Shown in pieces: positions 1 to 8,806 of a stretch of 47,175 bases of DNA. The translations under genes and the position numbers were made by a program. The notes under the pieces were generated by a model, which was not told the DNA's origin, ran no database searches, and saw only the letters and a program-made list of their open reading frames with translations. Numbering within the stretch: the first letter of the stretch is position 1; the number at the start of each line of letters is the position of its first letter. Origin of the DNA: Eubacteriales bacterium. GTDB taxonomy: Bacteria > Bacillota > Clostridia > Saccharofermentanales > UBA5734. The stretch covers positions 1-47,175 of the forward strand of contig JAQVJP010000007.1 of NCBI GenBank assembly GCA_028695145.1. Direction: 5' to 3'.

Positions 1-1
1 A

Positions 2-1171
2 CAAAACAACAATTTAAATCAGGGCGAAGTAGCGATTGTCGGACTTGGTCTGATTGGTGGTTCTATTGCCAGACGACTACACAGCCGAGGAGTTCGAGTG
101 ATCGGTTTCGACACAGATGCTGATACTGTATACGCTTCTGCTGCTGAACAGGTGACTTCTGATAGTGCGGTCTGGCCTCATCTGGCAAAAGACGCATCTG
201 ATAATCAGCTGCGGGAACTTGCGGATAGCTATATAATCGAGAGCAAATCTAATACAGATAGTTTTGCCTGGCAGGAGCTTGTGAACTGTGAGGTCGTTTT
301 TGTCTGTGTTCCGCCTGAAGCGGTTGCTGTGACAGTGAGATTCCTGCGCATGTTTACGACAGCCATTATTACCGATGTGGCAAGTGTAAAAGCACCTGTT
401 ATGGAAGCTGTTGAAGATGTTCGTTTTGTCGGTGGACATCCTATGGCCGGTTCTGAAAAAACAGGTTTTAACAGCTCCAGTGTTTCTTTGCTGGAAAATG
501 CTGTTTATGTGCTGTGTTTACCTGAATCAAGTGAATTAAGAGTGCCGGAGCTCAAAAGACTTGAACAAATTGTTGCGCTTACAGGTGCTTATGTAATGGA
601 ACTTGATTATCAAACACATGATCGGGCGGTTGCTGCTATTAGCCATTTACCACATGCCGCTGCCTCGGCGCTGTGTTTGCTTGCTGCGCGGCAGGGCGAT
701 GATATTCTCGCGCGTCTGGCAGCCGGAGGTTTTCGTGATATAACACGAATCGCGTCATCGGATGCTAAACTGTGGGCTTCGATTTCATTACAATCAGGAG
801 GCCAGCTTTTAACTCAGCTGGATGAGTATATTTCGCTGCTGCAGGAATTTAGAGCCGATCTTGATGCAGCTGACAGAGCCGGTCTTGAGAAATTCTTCTA
901 TCAGGCTGCTTGGTTCCGGTCATCTCTTCCTACGGATGGCAGGGGTGCTCTATCTGCTCAGAGTTCGCTTAATGTTTATGTTACTGATAGACCGGGCGAG
1001 CTTGGTAGAATTACCACCTTGCTGGGAGAACATGAAATAAATATTGTCAATATTCGTATTAGAGAATTTCGGGCATATGAAGGCGGCTGCCTGCAGCTGT
1101 TATTACCGGACAGCAGTCAAGCTGTCAGAGCCGCCTGGTTGCTTAGAGAGGAGGGCTACGACTGTGACTGA
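2..1171 (+). CDS. tyrA: Prephenate dehydrogenase with C-terminal ACT domain, 5' end outside the window
   Basis: Oxidises and decarboxylates prephenate to 4-hydroxyphenylpyruvate with NAD(P)+, the tyrosine branch of aromatic synthesis. The open frame runs in from the left edge: reading from base 2 it encodes a Rossmann motif VGLGLIGGSIARRL ahead of the first GTG at 98, so that GTG is not the start and only a few N-terminal codons are missing. GGHPMAGSEKTG and the SHLPH motif with the catalytic-type histidine are typical of the family. The last 70 or so residues form an ACT domain (starting near VTDRPGELGRI), which in relatives binds tyrosine for feedback inhibition. The stop overlaps the next gene by 8 bases, so this is an operon member. 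Confidence 0.95.
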   Translation, partial: QNNNLNQGEVAIVGLGLIGGSIARRLHSRGVRVIGFDTDADTVYASAAEQVTSDSAVWPHLAKDASDNQLRELADSYIIESKSNTDSFAWQELVNCEVVFVCVPPEAVAVTVRFLRMFTTAIITDVASVKAPVMEAVEDVRFVGGHPMAGSEKTGFNSSSVSLLENAVYVLCLPESSELRVPELKRLEQIVALTGAYVMELDYQTHDRAVAAISHLPHAAASALCLLAARQGDDILARLAAGGFRDITRIASSDAKLWASISLQSGGQLLTQLDEYISLLQEFRADLDAADRAGLEKFFYQAAWFRSSLPTDGRGALSAQSSLNVYVTDRPGELGRITTLLGEHEINIVNIRIREFRAYEGGCLQLLLPDSSQAVRAAWLLREEGYDCD

Positions 1172-2528
1172 TAAGAAATTCTGTTATGGTCTAATTGGAC
1201 ATCCTCTGGCACATAGTTTGTCCCCCTGGATTCACAGACAGTTGATGGACATCGCCGGACTTGATTATCCTTATGATCTTATAGATATTAATCCACAGGA
1301 TTTTTTGCGTGAAATGCCTTCCGTCCTGGCTCGTTTTCGCGGATTGAACTGCACTATTCCATACAAAGAGCGGGTTATATCCTTGCTTGATAGCCTTGAC
1401 AGTCAGGCGGCCGCTTTGAGATCGGTAAATACGATCTTGAACTCAAGGGGATATAACACTGATCATGAAGGATTTTTGAATGATGGTCCTGATTTGTATG
1501 ATCGCAGAATTTTAATTCTGGGAGCCGGTGGTGTCAGTCGCATGCTGGCTTTTGCCGCCGCAGGTGTACGCGCAGGCGAAATCGCTGTCTGGTCTCGTCG
1601 AGTGGAACAGTCGGCTGCCTTGATACACGATCTGAATGATGTTTATCCCGGGATCAAAGCCTATTCAGTTGAAGATGTGTTGTCGTTGCAAGGCCGCAGT
1701 TGGGTTGTGCTACATGGAACTCCGGCTGGTATGTGGCCGCACACAGATGGTCTGCCCCTGCCTGAAGATACTGTTCGAAAATTACTTGGCAGAACTGTTG
1801 AATTATACGATACTGTTTATAACCCGGTGGCTACCCGCCTTGTCTTAATGGCCAGAAGCCTTGGCATAAGAGCTCGTGGCGGGCTTGGTATGTTGTTTGG
1901 ACAAGCTCTGGCAGCACAGAAGATATGGCATCCACAGGCTGATTTCGCTGAAGATGATTTGCTGGAGATCAAGCGCAAACTGGCACAGGCTGTAATGTCG
2001 CATTTCCCGGTTTCATTGGTTTTTACCGGTTTTATGGGCAGCGGTAAGAGTACAATAGGTCGTCTGCTGTCTGAACTTACAGGTTTGCCTCTTATTGATC
2101 TCGATGAGGCAATTGAGGCAGATCAGGGGCGTACTATAAGCGATATCTTCGCTGCGGAAGGTGAAATTTACTTCCGGGATTTGGAACATCGATTGTTGGG
2201 CGTGTGCCTCGACAGCGGGAAAACACAGATTATAACTACAGGCGGGGGTGCGCTGATTGCTGAGAGAAATCGTGAGTTGATCAGAAGTAAAGCTGCGCTT
2301 GTAATTTATTTAAGTTGCAGTTTGCCTGAGATTAAACGCAGGGTCGGTCAAGGCAGCGGTCGTCCGTTATGGCGAGATGAGCAATCGGATGAACTGCAAA
2401 AATTATATGATCGCAGACAGAACATCTACAATTCTGTTGCAGATAGAGTTATTTCAGCCGATCAGGAGCCTGAGCGGCTTGCGGCACAAATTGCCGCGGA
2501 TTTTGGACTTCAGGAGGATAATAGATAA
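1164..2528 (+). CDS. aroE-aroK: Fused shikimate dehydrogenase - shikimate kinase
   Basis: A 454-residue two-enzyme protein that reduces 3-dehydroshikimate and then phosphorylates shikimate. Residues 1-275 are AroE: substrate-site HSLSP, CTIPYK with the catalytic-type Lys68, YNTD with Asp100, NADP-binding GAGGVSR near 120, and GMLFGQA near 242. Residues 283-454 are AroK: P-loop GFMGSGKST at 289-297, DLDEAIE at 312-318, TTGGGA near 358, and lid arginine in GRPLW (R400). I chose GTG 1164 because GAGGAGGG lies 8 bases upstream and the protein then begins just before the first AroE strand; the ATG at 1044 would add 40 residues read from inside tyrA. It overlaps tyrA by 8 bases and aroF by 1. No separate aroK is present in the window. 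Confidence 0.93.
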   Translation: MTDKKFCYGLIGHPLAHSLSPWIHRQLMDIAGLDYPYDLIDINPQDFLREMPSVLARFRGLNCTIPYKERVISLLDSLDSQAAALRSVNTILNSRGYNTDHEGFLNDGPDLYDRRILILGAGGVSRMLAFAAAGVRAGEIAVWSRRVEQSAALIHDLNDVYPGIKAYSVEDVLSLQGRSWVVLHGTPAGMWPHTDGLPLPEDTVRKLLGRTVELYDTVYNPVATRLVLMARSLGIRARGGLGMLFGQALAAQKIWHPQADFAEDDLLEIKRKLAQAVMSHFPVSLVFTGFMGSGKSTIGRLLSELTGLPLIDLDEAIEADQGRTISDIFAAEGEIYFRDLEHRLLGVCLDSGKTQIITTGGGALIAERNRELIRSKAALVIYLSCSLPEIKRRVGQGSGRPLWRDEQSDELQKLYDRRQNIYNSVADRVISADQEPERLAAQIAADFGLQEDNR

Positions 2529-3544
2529 TGATACTCGTATTAAAACAAGGTACAACCAAGGACAAGGTTGATGAGATTTGCAAATGGCTTAATGACAGTT
2601 ATGGTGTACAGACAAGTCCTGTCTTCGGCAGTGGAACCACAATTATCGGTCTTGTGGGTGATACATCATCAATTGAACTTGAAGCGGTTGAAATGCATGA
2701 CGCGGTCGATCGTGCCATGCGTGTCCAGGAACCTTACAAGAGGGCGAATCGGAAATTCCATCCAGATGATACTGTTATCCAAGTTGGTGATGTCAGCATC
2801 GGTGGCAAAAAAATTTGTATAGCAGCCGGACCTTGTTCGGTGGAATCAGAGGATCAAATCAAGATGGTGGCCGACATGGTCAGAGATGGTGGCGCTGCAA
2901 TGCTTAGAGGTGGAGCTTTTAAACCGAGAACTTCTCCTTATGCCTTCCAGGGACTCAAAGCTGAAGGCCTCATGTATATGAAACGTGCACGCCAGAGCTC
3001 TGGTCTGCCTGTTGTTTCGGAAATAACAAATCCGGCACAGCTTGAATTATTCATGGAGTTTGTTGATGTTATTCAGGTTGGAACCCGCAATATGCAAAAC
3101 TTCGAACTGCTCAAGGAGCTTGGACGTGTACGTAAGCCTGTTCTGCTTAAGCGTGGTTTCGCTAATACGATAGATGAACTGCTGATGTCAGCTGAGTATA
3201 TAATGAGCGGTGGTAACCAGGATGTTATCCTCTGTGAACGAGGAATCAGAACATTCGAGACCAGTACACGCAATACCCTTGACATTAGTGCTGTGCCTGT
3301 TCTTAAGAGCAGAACCCATCTGCCGGTTTTCGTTGATCCGAGTCATGCCGCAGGAATGGCTTGGCTGGTGGAGCCATTGGCAAAAGCTGCCGTCGTTGCC
3401 GGCGCTGATGGTCTCATTATTGAGGTGCATAACGATCCACGCCATGCGCTGTCTGATGGTCAACAGTCGCTGACACCAGAAGATTTCAATGCGTTGGTTC
3501 AGAAGCTGAAACCGTTGGCTGAAGCTGTGGGAAGATCTATATAA
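2528..3544 (+). CDS. aroF: 3-deoxy-7-phosphoheptulonate (DAHP) synthase, class I beta
   Basis: Condenses PEP with erythrose 4-phosphate, the first step of the shikimate pathway. The 338 residues match the Thermotoga-type enzyme: residues 1-70 form a ferredoxin-like regulatory domain (beginning MILVLKQG) that gives feedback control by tyrosine or phenylalanine in studied relatives, followed by a TIM barrel. Metal-ligand motifs are AAGPCSVE, DPSHAAG and IIEVHNDP; LRGGAFKPRTSPYAFQG holds substrate-binding residues. The start ATG shares its A with the aroEK stop codon, indicating translational coupling. The gene name follows the aroF/aroG usage for this class; no chorismate mutase domain is attached. 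Confidence 0.95.
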   Translation: MILVLKQGTTKDKVDEICKWLNDSYGVQTSPVFGSGTTIIGLVGDTSSIELEAVEMHDAVDRAMRVQEPYKRANRKFHPDDTVIQVGDVSIGGKKICIAAGPCSVESEDQIKMVADMVRDGGAAMLRGGAFKPRTSPYAFQGLKAEGLMYMKRARQSSGLPVVSEITNPAQLELFMEFVDVIQVGTRNMQNFELLKELGRVRKPVLLKRGFANTIDELLMSAEYIMSGGNQDVILCERGIRTFETSTRNTLDISAVPVLKSRTHLPVFVDPSHAAGMAWLVEPLAKAAVVAGADGLIIEVHNDPRHALSDGQQSLTPEDFNALVQKLKPLAEAVGRSI

Positions 3545-3551
3545 TATAACA

Positions 3552-3596
3552 GGATCTGTTAACGAAAGATGAAAAAATGAGATAAGTTAACAGACC
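3552..3596 (+). other. Inverted repeat between aroF and aroB
   Basis: TCTGTTAAC (3555-3563) is a perfect reverse complement of GTTAACAGA (3586-3594), and the flanking GG (3552-3553) can pair with CC (3595-3596) past one bulged A. The loop is 22 bases and no T-run follows, so a terminator is unlikely. It lies in the only sizeable gap among the shikimate genes and may be an RNA processing or stability hairpin, or an operator. The function is unknown. Confidence 0.45.
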
Positions 3597-3620
3597 AATA
3601 AAACACACAAGGAGGATGAT

Positions 3621-4682
3621 ATGCCTGATTTATTAGCAAATACCGCCGGGGGCGATTATCAGATACTTATACGCAAAGGCGCGCTGGCCAAAACTGGTGA
3701 AATCGCTTCCGGTGTTTGTACCGGCAGACGAGCCTGTGTTGTCAGTGATGAAAATGTTTGGCCGCTCTATGGTAATACGGTACAGACTTCGCTTGAAGTT
3801 GCAGGATTCACCGTTTCAAACGCTTTGGTTCCTGCCGGTGAGGCGAGCAAGTCGATGGATAAACTGATGTATTTATATGAGTGTTTCAATCAGGCAGGCA
3901 TCAATCGTGCTGATTTAATTGTCGCTCTTGGTGGCGGTGTTATAGGTGATCTTGCAGGTTTTGCTGCCGCCACTTGGTTGCGGGGAGTGCCTCTTGTGCA
4001 GATTCCAACAACACTTCTTGCACAGGTCGATTCCTCAATTGGTGGGAAGACTGCAATAGACCTGCCGTTTGGGAAAAATCTGGCCGGAGCATTTTATCAG
4101 CCACAGGCGGTAATCATGGATCCTTCGGTACTTCTTTCACTATCTCGAGGACAAATGGCAGATGGTATGGCTGAAGTTATTAAATATGGACTCATAAGAG
4201 ATGATAATTTGTTTGAGCAGATTGAGAGCAAAGCTTATGATCTGGAATGGGTTCTTGAACGCTGTGTTCGTACCAAAATTACTGTTGTCTCAAGGGATGA
4301 AAGGGATACCGGTGAGAGAATGCTGCTCAATTTTGGTCATACTATTGGTCATGCTATTGAGAAAGTCACTGCTTTTTCCCGTTATACACATGGTGAGGCA
4401 GTGGCGATTGGTATGGTAGCTGCGGCCAGGGTCGGTGAGTTTCTTGGCGAAACCGCACCCGGCACTAGCAAGCGGATAATAAAAGTGCTTGAGAGTTATC
4501 AGCTGCCAGTTGCAACAGACCTTAGTCTTGATGACATATTGCCGGCTATAGCGTCTGATAAAAAAAATGTTGGCTCCCGCCTCTATTTTGTCTTAATCAA
4601 AGAGACAGGTCAGGCTTATTTAAAACCTATGAAAAAGTCTGAATTGACAGATGTTCTGCGGGAGGTATGGCAGGATGCCTGA
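3621..4682 (+). CDS. aroB: 3-dehydroquinate synthase
   Basis: Converts DAHP to 3-dehydroquinate, step two of the shikimate pathway, using NAD+ and a divalent metal. The 353 residues match the usual length of about 350-360. GGGVIGDLAGF and QIPTTLLAQVDSSIGGKTA form the nucleotide and substrate site; metal-ligand regions are DGMAEVIKYG, NFGHTIGHAIE and THGEAVAIGM. GGAGG lies just before the ATG. The gene follows a 76-base gap after aroF and overlaps aroA by 8 bases, so it stays in the operon. Confidence 0.96.
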   Translation: MPDLLANTAGGDYQILIRKGALAKTGEIASGVCTGRRACVVSDENVWPLYGNTVQTSLEVAGFTVSNALVPAGEASKSMDKLMYLYECFNQAGINRADLIVALGGGVIGDLAGFAAATWLRGVPLVQIPTTLLAQVDSSIGGKTAIDLPFGKNLAGAFYQPQAVIMDPSVLLSLSRGQMADGMAEVIKYGLIRDDNLFEQIESKAYDLEWVLERCVRTKITVVSRDERDTGERMLLNFGHTIGHAIEKVTAFSRYTHGEAVAIGMVAAARVGEFLGETAPGTSKRIIKVLESYQLPVATDLSLDDILPAIASDKKNVGSRLYFVLIKETGQAYLKPMKKSELTDVLREVWQDA

Positions 4683-5877
4683 TCAGATAATCAGAGTAGA
4701 ACCTGGTATCTTACAAGGTCGGATAACTCCTCCTCCTTCCAAGAGTGACGCGCACAGAGCTATGATTTGCTGTCGTCTTTCCGGACAGACGCAACCACCG
4801 GCAGGTCTTGGGAAAATCTGGTCTGATGACATTAAGACTACTTGGAACTGTCTTGATTTGCTGCTAAATAACGATGTATCAGATCCAGTAGAGCTTGACT
4901 GTGGTGAGTCAGGTACGACACTGCGATTGTTAGTGCCGCTTGCGGCCGCGCTAAATAAACCAATCATATTTACCGGTCATGGGCGCTTGCCTGAAAGACC
5001 AATTCAGGAATATATAGATATCATGCGTGGTCATGGGGTTGAACATGCACGTCCCGAAAAATACAGTCTGCCATTTTCTACTTGTGGACAGCTTGAGGCA
5101 GGCGTTTTCTACGCTCCAGGAAATGTAAGCTCACAGTATATATCGGGTATGCTTCTGGCCTTGCCGCTGCTTGAAGGTGATTCAGAATTAAGGTTAACCA
5201 ACAAGCTTGAATCGGCACCATATGTAGATATGACTGTTGAAACAATGTCAAAATTTGGCGTAGAAGTTCAGAAGACTGATTGGGGCTGGAGTGTCAGAGG
5301 CGGTCAGTCATATAGTCCAGCTGATTATATTGTTGAGGCAGATTATTCTCAGGCTGCCTTCTGGCTGACCGCGAAATATAGTGGCAGTCGGCTTGATATT
5401 GATGGGCTTGTTACTGAATCTGTTCAAGGAGATCGAGCTATAATTAATCTGCTGACTGATTTCGCTTCGGACAAGACTGCGTTTGAGATCGATGTCTCAC
5501 AGATTCCTGATCTTGTTCCAATTCTTGCTGTTGCCGCGTCCTTGACACCTGCTGTTACACGATTGGTAAATGGCAGTCGTCTACGCCTCAAGGAGAGTGA
5601 TAGATTGTCAAGCACAGAAGACGCTCTCAGCCGGATTGGAGCTGATATACAACAAACTGAAGATGGATTGATTATTCAAGGAGGCAAACCGCTAACCGGA
5701 GGGTGTGCTTCTTCTCATAACGATCACAGAATCGCCATGGCACTTGCTATCGCAGCGCTCTCGACACAAGAGGGTATTGAAATAAAAGGCGCACAGGCTG
5801 TTAACAAATCGTATCCGGACTTTTTTGTAAGAATGAGGGAATTGGGAGGGAAATGCCATGAGCTCAATTTGGGGTAA
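4675..5877 (+). CDS. aroA: 3-phosphoshikimate 1-carboxyvinyltransferase (EPSP synthase)
   Basis: Transfers enolpyruvyl from PEP to shikimate 3-phosphate. With ATG 4675 it is 400 residues; this start is favoured over the in-frame ATG at 4651 because GGAGG (4661-4665) sits 9 bases ahead of it and the protein then begins shortly before PPSKSDAHRA, the N-terminal substrate motif. Other family motifs are LDCGESGTTLRLL, GRLPERPI, VSSQYISG, KESDRLSS and HNDHRIAMA. The PEP-site sequence is GESGTT rather than the GNAGTA of enterobacteria, a form common in Clostridia. It overlaps aroB by 8 bases and aroC by 20. Confidence 0.95.
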   Translation: MPDQIIRVEPGILQGRITPPPSKSDAHRAMICCRLSGQTQPPAGLGKIWSDDIKTTWNCLDLLLNNDVSDPVELDCGESGTTLRLLVPLAAALNKPIIFTGHGRLPERPIQEYIDIMRGHGVEHARPEKYSLPFSTCGQLEAGVFYAPGNVSSQYISGMLLALPLLEGDSELRLTNKLESAPYVDMTVETMSKFGVEVQKTDWGWSVRGGQSYSPADYIVEADYSQAAFWLTAKYSGSRLDIDGLVTESVQGDRAIINLLTDFASDKTAFEIDVSQIPDLVPILAVAASLTPAVTRLVNGSRLRLKESDRLSSTEDALSRIGADIQQTEDGLIIQGGKPLTGGCASSHNDHRIAMALAIAALSTQEGIEIKGAQAVNKSYPDFFVRMRELGGKCHELNLG

Positions 5878-6970
5878 TATGTTGAAAATAAGTTTGTTTG
5901 GCGAGTCCCATGGCGCAGGCATCGGCGTTGTTATTGATGGTTTGCCATCAGGACATCAGCTGGACATGTCAGAAATTGAAAAAATGATGCAACGCAGGGC
6001 TCCGGGGAAAACGGCCTGGTCTACACCAAGACAGGAAGCTGATCAAGTTGAAATATTGTCTGGACTATACGAAGGACGCACTTCTGGTACACCTTTTGCC
6101 GGTTTGATTCGAAATACGGATACGCGTTCGGGTGATTACAGTAACTTGAAAATACGACCAAGACCGGGTCATGCCGATCTGACTGGTATGGCCAGATATC
6201 AGGGCTATAATGATCCGAGGGGTGGCGGACATTTTTCCGGCAGACTAACCGCTCCTTTAACTTTTGCCGGTGCAGTAAGCAGACAAATTCTGGCGTCTCG
6301 TAATGTTTTCATCGCAGCACGTATAACTGAAATTGCCGGTATCAGTGATTTGCCAATAGATTATGCGGCACCTGATATGGATCTTCTACGTGGTTTTGTT
6401 GATAAACCATTGCCTACAGTTTCTGCCAGTGCCGCTGAAGCGATGCAGCAGGCTGTTCTGAAAGCTAAGGCACAAACGGATTCAGTGGGCGGTGTAGTTG
6501 AAGGCGTTATTGTTGGCCTGCCGGCCGGGTTAGGTGATCCAATTTTTGCCGGCATTGAATCACGATTGGCTTCGCTGCTGTTTTCGATTCCGGCAGTCAA
6601 AGGTGTCGAGTTCGGCGCTGGTTTCCAAACCTCACGCAGACAGGGTTCACAGAACAACGATGTACCGGTTTTTACAAAAAATGGTATCAGGATGCAGACT
6701 AACAACAGTGGCGGAGCTGACGGTGGTATCAGTAACGGTATGCCGATAGTGTTTCGTGTTGCTTTTAAACCCACGGCGTCAATCAGTAAACCACAACAGA
6801 CGATCAATCTGGAGACCGGCCAATCAGAAGAATTGATTGTTCATGGACGGCATGACCCTTGTATCGTACCAAGAGCTGTTCCGGTTGTGGAAGCTGCCGC
6901 TGCTATTTTCGCGCTTGATCTAATGATGGAAGCAGAAGGCAGGCTGACGGCTTTTGCCGATGTTGATTGA
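5858..6970 (+). CDS. aroC: Chorismate synthase
   Basis: Eliminates phosphate from EPSP to give chorismate, requiring reduced FMN. The 370-residue product begins MSSIWGN and continues to FGESHGAGIG, the normal N-terminus of the family, which fixes the start at 5858 even though it lies 20 bases inside aroA; GGGAGGG ends 7 bases upstream. RRAPGK, RPGHADLTG, RGGGHFSGR and SGGADGGISNGMPI are conserved FMN and substrate motifs. It completes the common aromatic pathway in this operon. Confidence 0.96.
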   Translation: MSSIWGNMLKISLFGESHGAGIGVVIDGLPSGHQLDMSEIEKMMQRRAPGKTAWSTPRQEADQVEILSGLYEGRTSGTPFAGLIRNTDTRSGDYSNLKIRPRPGHADLTGMARYQGYNDPRGGGHFSGRLTAPLTFAGAVSRQILASRNVFIAARITEIAGISDLPIDYAAPDMDLLRGFVDKPLPTVSASAAEAMQQAVLKAKAQTDSVGGVVEGVIVGLPAGLGDPIFAGIESRLASLLFSIPAVKGVEFGAGFQTSRRQGSQNNDVPVFTKNGIRMQTNNSGGADGGISNGMPIVFRVAFKPTASISKPQQTINLETGQSEELIVHGRHDPCIVPRAVPVVEAAAAIFALDLMMEAEGRLTAFADVD

Positions 6971-7031
6971 TAATATAACGACATTTATTGACAGTTTGAG
7001 GTTTCATACCATTGATAAGGAGCTGAAACTC

Positions 7032-7562
7032 ATGACGGATAATTCACAAAAAAACGAAGTCTCATCCGGGTTGGATAATCTCTCAGATGTGAGGATGAAT
7101 AGTGGGGAGGGAAGACCTGTTATCATGCTTCTCCATGGTCCCAATCTTAATATGCTTGGCAGACGGGATCCGGGTCAATATGGCTCATTTACTCTCAAAG
7201 AAGTTGAGCATTTCACTGCGCGTATTGCAGATTCGCTGGGATATGATTTGGTTTGTTTTCAATCAAATCATGAAGGCTACCTGATAGATAAAATTCATGA
7301 AACAATGGATTTATGCCAAGGTATGCTGCTTAATGCCGGGGCTCTGACTCATTATAGTTATGCTCTGCGTGATGCGATTGATCTGTGCCCGGTTCCGGTT
7401 ATGGAAATACATATTTCTGATATTCACAAACGTGAAGGCTTCAGACAGAAGTCTGTCATAAACGAAGTATGTTGTGGCCAGGTTTCTGGTTTCGGTATTG
7501 ACAGCTATCGACTTGGACTTGAGCAATTGTGCAGGATAATCGCCGGCAAGGAGCAAATATAA
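7032..7562 (+). CDS. aroQ: 3-dehydroquinate dehydratase, type II
   Basis: Dehydrates 3-dehydroquinate to dehydroshikimate; type II enzymes are usually dodecamers. Motifs are HGPNLNMLGRRDP, the YG of the catalytic loop, SNHEGYLIDKIH, NAGALTHYS and EIHISDIHKREGFR. I chose ATG 7032, preceded by AAGGAG at 9 bases, giving 176 residues. This leaves about 30 polar residues before the first core strand. ATG 7095 would give a more usual length but has no properly spaced ribosome site, and an ATG at 6954 would overlap aroC without one. The function is secure; the start is less so. Confidence 0.93.
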   Translation: MTDNSQKNEVSSGLDNLSDVRMNSGEGRPVIMLLHGPNLNMLGRRDPGQYGSFTLKEVEHFTARIADSLGYDLVCFQSNHEGYLIDKIHETMDLCQGMLLNAGALTHYSYALRDAIDLCPVPVMEIHISDIHKREGFRQKSVINEVCCGQVSGFGIDSYRLGLEQLCRIIAGKEQI

Positions 7563-7564
7563 TA

Positions 7565-8806
7565 ATGATACAAGAAAAATCTCCGGTAGAACCAATCGAA
7601 ATGCCGACAGCCGAAAATGAAAGTGCGTCGACTGACCTTACTGAGTTAAGATGTCAGATCAGCTCAACAGACGACAAGCTGCTTAAGCTTTTTGCTGAAC
7701 GTATGCGAATTGCCAGAAGCATTGCCCGGGCAAAAGCTGGAACCGATAAACCGGTTTACGATCCGGATAGAGAAGATGAACTGCTGGACAGAGTAAGTTT
7801 AAAATTCTCAGGAGAAGATAGCCGGCGCGCCCAGAATTTGATGAGTACCTTGATGCGAATGTCACGAGGAGCGCAATATGATTTGATTCGATCGACCGAT
7901 GAATTGTATGATCTGGGATATGTAATAAATCATGCTGCTGATCATCTTCCGGCAACCGCAAGTGCCGTATATCAAGGTCCGCTTTCTTCTTATTCTTCTC
8001 AGGCTTGTCGTATGCTCTATCCTGACGCGCAGATCTCGTCTGCCCGGACTTTTGCCGAGGCTTGCCGCAGAGTTGTTGATGGTATCGCTGATGTGGCTGT
8101 ATTACCACTTGAGAATACCACGGCCGGAACGGTTGATGATGTTTACGATTTGCTGATTGAATATCACCTTTCAATCCATCAATCAATCTCACTGCCAATC
8201 AGACATTGTCTACTGGTCGCACCCGGGACTAAACTTGAAGATGTGCGTGAAGTTGTGTCGCATCCTCAGGCTCTCGCGCAGTGTTCAGAGGCGATATTGC
8301 ATTATGGCTGGAATGTACAGGAATCACTCAATACAGCTTATGCGGCCGCTCAGGTTCGTGACAACGCCGGCAAAGGAGTAGCCGCGATTGCCTCAGCTGA
8401 GGCCGCGTCTGCCAATAATCTGCGAATTCTACTGCCGGATATTTGCAACATGCCGCATAATCAAACCAGATTTATTGCTGTTGGCCGCCAGCTGATAATT
8501 ACGCCTGATGCCGATCGCCTAAGTCTTGTGCTTAGGTTGCCTCATCGCAGTGGTTCACTGGCTTCCACTCTGGCTATGTTCGCAGATCGCGGTATTAATC
8601 TGAGTAAAATACAATCAAGACCAGATCCTTATCAGCCATGGTCTTATCTTTTTTACCTCGATGCTGATTGTCCTGCCGCTGATTCCCAGGCCATGTCAGC
8701 TTTATATCAACTTAGTAAAGAAATGCCTTATCTTAAGCTTCTGGGATGGTATCATGAGATAGAAGGTCTTAGCTTCGAAAAACAGGAGGTTTCTGAAAAT
8801 GATTGA
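7565..8806 (+). CDS. pheA: Bifunctional chorismate mutase / prephenate dehydratase (P-protein)
   Basis: Makes prephenate from chorismate and then phenylpyruvate, the phenylalanine branch. About 413 residues from ATG 7565 (AAGGAG 11 bases upstream). Domains: AroQ-type chorismate mutase at roughly 24-110 (TDLTELRCQISSTDDKLLKL, then ERMRIARSIARAKA); prephenate dehydratase at about 130-305 with LPLENTTAGTVDDVYDLL and NQTRFIAVGR; and a C-terminal ACT domain near 315-395. The ACT phenylalanine-binding motifs differ slightly from textbook forms: SGSLAST in place of GALV, and QSRP in place of ESRP. It follows aroQ directly and overlaps the ABC ATPase gene by 8 bases. Confidence 0.94.
   Translation: MIQEKSPVEPIEMPTAENESASTDLTELRCQISSTDDKLLKLFAERMRIARSIARAKAGTDKPVYDPDREDELLDRVSLKFSGEDSRRAQNLMSTLMRMSRGAQYDLIRSTDELYDLGYVINHAADHLPATASAVYQGPLSSYSSQACRMLYPDAQISSARTFAEACRRVVDGIADVAVLPLENTTAGTVDDVYDLLIEYHLSIHQSISLPIRHCLLVAPGTKLEDVREVVSHPQALAQCSEAILHYGWNVQESLNTAYAAAQVRDNAGKGVAAIASAEAASANNLRILLPDICNMPHNQTRFIAVGRQLIITPDADRLSLVLRLPHRSGSLASTLAMFADRGINLSKIQSRPDPYQPWSYLFYLDADCPAADSQAMSALYQLSKEMPYLKLLGWYHEIEGLSFEKQEVSEND

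Noticed and set aside
6361-6807. Minus-strand open frame of 148 codons across aroC
   Set aside because: It is a shadow of aroC in a non-stop antisense frame, with no ribosome site and low-complexity Pro/Thr/Ser content.
7683-8198. Minus-strand open frame of 171 codons inside pheA
   Set aside because: Its sequence is rich in Arg, Gln and His without family features, and pheA covers it fully on the plus strand.
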